A stretch of DNA of 25,675 nt from the NCBI GenBank assembly GCA_934593275.1, contig CAKTQE010000028.1, positions 1 to 25,675 on the forward strand. Reading direction: 5' to 3'. A program made the position numbers and the translations under genes. Source of the DNA: an uncultured Oscillospiraceae bacterium (lineage in GTDB: Bacteria > Bacillota > Clostridia > Oscillospirales > Oscillospiraceae). Position 1 is the first letter of the stretch, and the number at the start of each line of letters is the position of its first letter. This document shows, piece after piece, positions 22,150 through 25,675 of this stretch. Under the pieces are notes generated by a model that had not been told where the DNA came from, ran no database searches, and was given only the letters and a program-made list of their open reading frames with translations.

Positions 22150-23505
22150 TTACTCCTTTGTTAAAAACGCTTCACAGGCCCGGAGGAACCGGCCTGCCAT
22201 ATCCGGTTTGGCGTAAAAATGGAAGTGGGGGAACCCGGCGTACAGGATTTCGCTGCCGTGGCCGCAGTCCCAGTGGCGGCCATCGGCCTTTTGGGCCAGG
22301 AAGTCATTGCCATTGCAAGTCGTGTCATAATAGTGGAATTCGTGGGCGGGAATGGCATCCCCGGCGGGGCAGAGGAGATTGTCGTTCCGGGCCGTCAGGG
22401 TCACATAGCCGAACCGGGACAGCTTTCCCGTGTTCCGGCCCTCGCCGGGGAAGAAGCCCACCATGTTGGCCCCCTCCAGCTTGGCCATCAGATACAGGAA
22501 GCCCCCGCATTCGGCAATGCAGGGAAGCCCCCCGGCCAGGGCCTGGAAAATGGCGGTACGCATGGGTTCGTTATCTTCCAGCTGCTTTGCGTACAGCTCC
22601 GGGTACCCGCCGCCCAAGTAAAGCCCCTGAATGTTTTGGGGCAGGGCTTCATCTTCCAGAGGGGAAAAGGGTACCAGTTCCCCGCCCAGTGCTTCCAGCA
22701 AATCCAGATTGTCCTGGTAGTAAAAGCAGAACGCCCGGTCTTTGGCCACCGCGATTCTTACCTTTTTGGTCTTGGGGGGAAGAATGGGTTCTTCCCAGGA
22801 AAGGGGCGGCACTTCCGCTGCCAGGGCGAGGATGCCGGGAATATCCACGCTTTTTTCGATTTGGTCAGCCAGTAGGTGCAGCTTTTCCTGTAGATCCGTC
22901 ATTTCCTGGGCGGTGATCAGCCCCAAATGGCGGCTTTCCAGGGTGCAGTCTTTCATCACCGGCAGATACCCCAAGGGCTTTACCCGGCCTCCAAAGGTTT
23001 CCAGAATGGCATCCCGGAGCCGGGGGTAGAACATAGGGGAGCAGCGGTTTAGAATCACCCCCCGGATGCCGCTGTCCGGATGGAGATTCAGAAAGCCGGA
23101 GATCACCGCCAAAACCGAGTGAGCCGCTCCCCGGGCATCCACCGTCAGTACCGTGGGGGTGGATGTTGCCTGGGCCACGGCGTAGGAGCTGGCGGCCGTG
23201 GTCAGCCCCACCCCGTCATAATAGCCCATGACCCCCTCTGTCACCGCCAGACTGTATCCCCGGCTGCCCTGGGCCATGAGGTAGCGCAGGGTGTTTGGGG
23301 AGACGAATTGCAAGTCCAGGTTCCGGCAGGGGGTGTGGAGGGCCGAGGCGTGAAACATGGGGTCAATATAGTCCGGGCCGCATTTGAACGAGCAGACCCG
23401 TTCCCCCCGGCGGTTCAGGGCAAACAGCAGGCCGGAAACCAGGGTGGTCTTTCCGCAGCCGCTGTTGGTTCCCGCCAGGAGGACCCGGTGCAGTGTTTTT
23501 TTCAT
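22150..23505 (-). CDS. cbiA: Cobyrinate a,c-diamide synthase (CbiA)
   Basis: This 451-aa ATP- and glutamine-dependent amidase acts on carboxylates a and c of cobyrinate. The N-terminal P-loop domain has GTNSGCGKTT at 12-21, SFKCGPDYIDPMFH at 39-52 and TEGVMGYYDG near 89. The C-terminal glutamine amidotransferase domain has LYLGGGYPELYA near 295 and the nucleophile Cys333 in AECGGFLYL, with the histidine-rich FPHFHFYAKP near the C terminus. It is the first gene after the cobalamin riboswitch. The start ATG at 23505 has only GTGGTG upstream, a weak ribosome site. Confidence 0.96.
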   Translation of the reverse strand: MKKTLHRVLLAGTNSGCGKTTLVSGLLFALNRRGERVCSFKCGPDYIDPMFHASALHTPCRNLDLQFVSPNTLRYLMAQGSRGYSLAVTEGVMGYYDGVGLTTAASSYAVAQATSTPTVLTVDARGAAHSVLAVISGFLNLHPDSGIRGVILNRCSPMFYPRLRDAILETFGGRVKPLGYLPVMKDCTLESRHLGLITAQEMTDLQEKLHLLADQIEKSVDIPGILALAAEVPPLSWEEPILPPKTKKVRIAVAKDRAFCFYYQDNLDLLEALGGELVPFSPLEDEALPQNIQGLYLGGGYPELYAKQLEDNEPMRTAIFQALAGGLPCIAECGGFLYLMAKLEGANMVGFFPGEGRNTGKLSRFGYVTLTARNDNLLCPAGDAIPAHEFHYYDTTCNGNDFLAQKADGRHWDCGHGSEILYAGFPHFHFYAKPDMAGRFLRACEAFLTKE

Positions 23506-23561
23506 AACATCACCACAAAAGCCGCAGCAGCCCTACAGACCGCCGCGGCTGATTTCAAATT

Positions 23562-23591
23562 GAGAAAGGGGGAAGAATCGCTTCTTCCCCC
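23562..23591 (-). terminator. Second leader hairpin before cbiA
   Basis: On the minus strand GGGGGAAGAA pairs with TTCTTCCCCC around a GCGA (GNRA) loop and is followed by TTTCTC. The 10-bp stem is strong but the U-tract is poor. It could be a weak second terminator or an mRNA-stabilising stem about 60 nt before the cbiA start. Confidence 0.45.
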
Positions 23592-23673
23592 TGGACTCCA
23601 CGCAGGGATCATTTGGCGGGCAATCTGCAAAAAAATGGTAAGGGGGAAACCACATATACAGCACCAAATCATC

Positions 23674-23708
23674 AAAAAAACCGCGGCAGTCGATACACAC
23701 TGCCGCAG
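23674..23708 (-). terminator. Riboswitch expression-platform terminator
   Basis: On the minus strand CTGCGGCAGT pairs with ACTGCCGCGG (10 bp with one wobble) around an 8-nt loop, followed by seven T residues. It lies about 60 nt after the aptamer and about 170 nt before cbiA, as expected for transcriptional attenuation by adenosylcobalamin. Confidence 0.88.
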
Positions 23709-23768
23709 CCGTTTTTCTGCGTCAAAAGCTGCCACAACCCCGTACTTGCAGAGCCGGACATTCAAGCC

Positions 23769-23949
23769 GTTTCAGCAGGTATCCTGGCTTACGCATCACA
23801 AGTCCCAAACATCGTCTTCTCGGAAAAATCCAATGACGGGCTTTCACCCTTAGTCTGGGCCTCCGCGCTTACAGTGGCGGTACCGCTCGGGAGTTGCACC
23901 CGATTCCCTATTCTCTTCCCAAGCCCAACCGGCCCGGAAGCACTGAAAC
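23769..23949 (-). ncRNA. Cobalamin riboswitch aptamer (RF00174 type)
   Basis: The closing stem P1 is GTTTCAG (minus-strand 5' end, 23943-23949) with CTGAAAC (23769-23775). Conserved elements in order are the AATAGGGAA segment, the GGTGCAACTCCCGAGCGGTACC arm, the core GCCACTGT, GGGTGAAAGCCCG, and the B12 box GCCAGGATACCTGC (23775-23788). It senses adenosylcobalamin-class ligands and would lower cbiA-cbiC-cbiD expression when they are abundant, via the downstream terminator. Confidence 0.96.
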
Positions 23950-23969
23950 TGGTATTCACTTTCGAAAAT

Positions 23970-23998
23970 ATTCTATCACAGGGTTTGGCCAGTGTCAA
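23970..23998 (-). promoter_or_regulatory. Promoter of the riboswitch-cbiA transcript
   Basis: On the minus strand a perfect TTGACA (23993-23998) and TAGAAT (23970-23975) are 17 bp apart. The start would fall about 15 nt before the aptamer. A short CCG/CGG stem followed by six Ts (about 24000-24020) lies just upstream and may be the weak terminator of the tetR gene. Confidence 0.82.
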
Positions 23999-24045
23999 CT
24001 AAAAAACCGCCAAATTTACGGGAAGATACAGCATTTTCGCCGGAC

Positions 24046-24618
24046 TCACACCGAGGCCTCGGAACCCGCCCCGCAGACCCGTTCCAGAGACAGCCGCAGG
24101 TTTCCCTCCAGCAGCACCCCCATGCGGGAAATCATCCGGTCCACATCGCCTTTCATGTCCGCGTTCAGCCATTCCAACAGGATCCCCACCACGGCGCACT
24201 TGTAAAACAGGGTCAGGTAAGAGATGTCTTCTTCCGAAATGGTCAGATCCCGGGTCAGGTGCCGGATCAGCCGGTCCATCCGCTCCTGGGTCACCCGGTA
24301 GAGATACCGTTCCAGCTGCTCCCGATGGCCGGAACGGTACACATGGTACACCGCCCGGCGGTTGTCCAGCGCAAACTTGGTGCAGGAGCGCAGACTTTGC
24401 TGCCAGGTGGTCACGTCCTCCCGGAACACCAGCTCCGCCACGGTATCAAAGGTGGCCCCCAGCAAATCGTAAATATCCTGATAATGGTAATAAAAGGTAT
24501 TGCGGCTGATGCCGCAGGCAGTGACAATATCTTTCACCGTGATTTTATCCAACGGATAGTTGTTCAGCAGTTCCAGAAAGGTGTGCATAATGGCCTTTTC
24601 GGTACGTTCCTTGGACAT
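24046..24618 (-). CDS. TetR/AcrR-family transcriptional regulator
   Basis: This 190-aa protein has an N-terminal TetR DNA-binding domain: residues 5-52 contain KAIMHTFLELLNNYPLDKITVKDIVTACGISRNTFYYHYQDIYDLL, with the helix-turn-helix at about 26-45 (shown here only as an outline of the visible helices). The C-terminal ligand/dimer domain is all-helical and resembles the TetR_C group found with DhaS-like regulators in Firmicutes; the ligand is unknown. The ATG at 24618 has GGAGGAG 4 nt upstream; an upstream extension reads through the promoter and is rejected. It is transcribed toward the cobalamin cluster, but that cluster has its own promoter and riboswitch, so a regulatory link is not supported. 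The divergent RND/MMPL gene beyond the repeat array is a more usual kind of target. Confidence 0.92.
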   Translation of the reverse strand: MSKERTEKAIMHTFLELLNNYPLDKITVKDIVTACGISRNTFYYHYQDIYDLLGATFDTVAELVFREDVTTWQQSLRSCTKFALDNRRAVYHVYRSGHREQLERYLYRVTQERMDRLIRHLTRDLTISEEDISYLTLFYKCAVVGILLEWLNADMKGDVDRMISRMGVLLEGNLRLSLERVCGAGSEASV

Positions 24619-24655
24619 AACGCTCCTCCTTTTTAAGGGTCGATACAACCTTAAT

Positions 24656-24684
24656 ATTATAGCACGGCCAAAGCCCATGCGCAA
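24656..24684 (-). promoter_or_regulatory. tetR promoter
   Basis: On the minus strand TTGCGC (24679-24684) and a perfect TATAAT (24656-24661) are 17 bp apart, with an extended -10 (TGCTATAAT). The leader is about 30 nt. Bases 24685-24820 upstream hold no gene that I can support; an AT-rich stretch and a GGGTTT/AAACCC hairpin (from 24800) are present. Confidence 0.78.
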
Positions 24685-24820
24685 GGCAGGAAATGCGCCA
24701 AAGTTTTTTCAACAATTGGGTGAATTTGCCTATTTTTTCTTTTGGAGGTTTATGGTATGCTTTAGAACAAACAATCAAAAGGTTTTGGTAAAATAGGAGG
24801 GGTTTGGCCGGTAAACCCGG

Positions 24821-25420
24821 CACGTCCCCCCACTATGTCATTCCGACCGTAGCGCAAGCGGAGTGGAGGAATCCACCACGTTGTACAAATGAACCACCAC
24901 AAGATAAAACTTGCTACTTGGGTAGATTCCTCGACTCACTGCGTTCGCTCGGAATGACATGAACGGTGGGTGGTACCGGTTGTCCGCAGGGGTTGTATTT
25001 GTGCCGTTCCGCACCCGAAAGGACGGAACCGTTACCGATAAATACCAGCCACGTCCCCCACTATGTCATTCCGACCGGAGCGCAAGCGGAGTGGAGGAAT
25101 CCACCACGTTGTACAAATGAACCACCACAAGATAAAACTTGCTACTTGAGTGGATTCCTCGACTCCGTTTCACTCCGCTCGGAATGACATGATCGGTGGG
25201 TGGTACCGGTTGTCCGCAGGGGTTGTATTCGTGCCGTTTCGCACCCGAAAGGACGGAACCGTTACCGATAAATACCAGCCACGTCCCCCCACCATGTCAT
25301 TCCGACCGTAGCGCAAGCGGAGTGGAGGAATCTTCTACGTTGGAGAATGAACTGCCACAAGATAAAATTTGCAACTTGAGTGGATTCCTCCACTCCGCTG
25401 ACGCTCCGGTCGGAATGACA
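24821..25420. repeat. Tandem array of three ATGTCATTCCG palindromic elements with long linkers
   Basis: Palindromes are at 24835-24960, 25063-25190 and 25294-25420, in units starting CACGTCCCCC at 24821, 25050 and 25280 (period 229-230 bp). The linker of about 100 bp contains GGTGGTACCGGTTGTCCGC and GACGGAACCGTTACCGATAA and is nearly identical between its two copies. The arms differ: copy 1 is X-Y, copy 2 has an X left arm and a hybrid right arm (CTCCGTTTCACTCCGCTCGG), and copy 3 has X-type arms on both sides. Bases 25421-25517 between the array and the next gene have no recognisable feature except a possible TATAAA (near 25489). Confidence 0.88.
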
Positions 25421-25517
25421 ATGAGGTTACGTTTCTACGAATTCGCCTACTGTTTCTGGAACGCAACAGGGCGGCGGCCCCAAATGCTCTATAAATCTTC
25501 AGGAAAGGAATTTTGTT

Positions 25518-25675
25518 ATGGACAAGGAAGAAAAATCCCAGGGTGGGGGCATGAAGAAGATTGCCTCTTTCATTGTGGACAAGCGGAATCTGTTCTTTCT
25601 GCTCTACATTGTGGCCCTGGTGTTCAGTCTGTTTTCCCGGAACTGGGTGGAGGTGGAAAATGACATCACCACCTA
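25518..25675 (+). CDS. RND/MMPL-family membrane transporter, 5' fragment
   Basis: Only the first about 52 codons are present; the frame is open to the window edge. After a charged start (MDKEEKSQGGGMKK) comes IASFIVDKRNLFFLLYIVALVFSLFS with one transmembrane helix (about residues 24-42), followed by NWVEVENDITT. An N-terminal helix followed by a 'V-N-D-T-Y' start of the first extracytoplasmic domain is what MMPL/HAE3-type RND proteins in Clostridia look like. ATG 25518 has AGGAAAGGA upstream. The substrate cannot be inferred. Confidence 0.7.
   Translation, partial: MDKEEKSQGGGMKKIASFIVDKRNLFFLLYIVALVFSLFSRNWVEVENDITT

Noticed and set aside
23502..23765. 87-codon leader gene between the riboswitch and cbiA
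   Set aside because: It needs a TTG start without a ribosome site and runs through the riboswitch terminator. I kept it only as a note in the findings because its stop overlaps the cbiA start.
24821..25420. Possible CRISPR array
   Set aside because: The units are about 230 bp, palindromic, with near-identical linkers instead of unique short spacers, and no cas genes are nearby.

Overview
The window looks like a chromosomal segment of a GC-rich, Gram-positive-type Clostridia bacterium, most plausibly a gut Oscillospiraceae/Ruminococcaceae relative. The basis is strong AGGAGG-type ribosome binding sites, GTG and TTG starts, a HrcA/CIRCE-controlled small heat-shock gene, an oxygen-independent (cbi-type) cobalamin pathway behind a B12 riboswitch, and islands of short structured repeats of a kind I associate with Clostridia. 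The genus is an inference; no rRNA or tRNA gene is present.

Left part (1-9.9 kb). On the minus strand are glycogen phosphorylase (glgP) and a tightly coupled operon murI > udk > HAD phosphatase > DUF89 damage-control phosphatase. A divergent promoter pair near 5.7-5.8 kb separates murI from a plus-strand CDF metal exporter that resembles MntE-type manganese exporters. Next come a secreted or membrane-anchored repeat/LRR protein of unknown function and a CIRCE-controlled Hsp20, both on the minus strand.

Cobalamin part (9.9-24 kb). All genes lie on the minus strand. Read in transcription order the blocks are: promoter + cobalamin riboswitch + terminator > cbiA-cbiC-cbiD; repeat island; cbiF-cbiG-cbiH-cbiJET (the last a fusion of precorrin-6A reductase, C5-methyltransferase and C15-methyltransferase/decarboxylase); repeat island; cbiB-cobD; repeat island; cbiP-cobO. 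Together they cover most of corrin ring contraction and methylation, a,c-diamide formation, adenosylation, the remaining amidations and aminopropanol arm attachment. The cobaltochelatase (cbiK/cbiX), cbiL and the nucleotide-loop genes (cobU, cobS, cobT) are not in the window. Overlapping starts and stops inside each block point to translational coupling.

Right end (24-25.7 kb). A minus-strand TetR-family regulator is followed by a three-copy array of palindromic repeats, then the first about 52 codons of a plus-strand RND/MMPL-type membrane protein that runs off the window.

The least ordinary content is non-coding. Five intergenic islands are assembled from a small set of modules: a 124-126 bp element with TGTAGCGGCG ends and four hairpins whose stems covary between copies; a roughly 125 bp palindrome with ATGTCATTCCG ends (seven copies, two tandem arrays); a 95 bp module present twice; TTGACAG/TTGACAA heptamer arrays; and a short linker with the core GGTTGAATGGTACC. 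Several islands abut stop codons so closely that the repeat itself supplies the stop. I saw no CRISPR array, prophage, transposase or clearly new enzymatic system.
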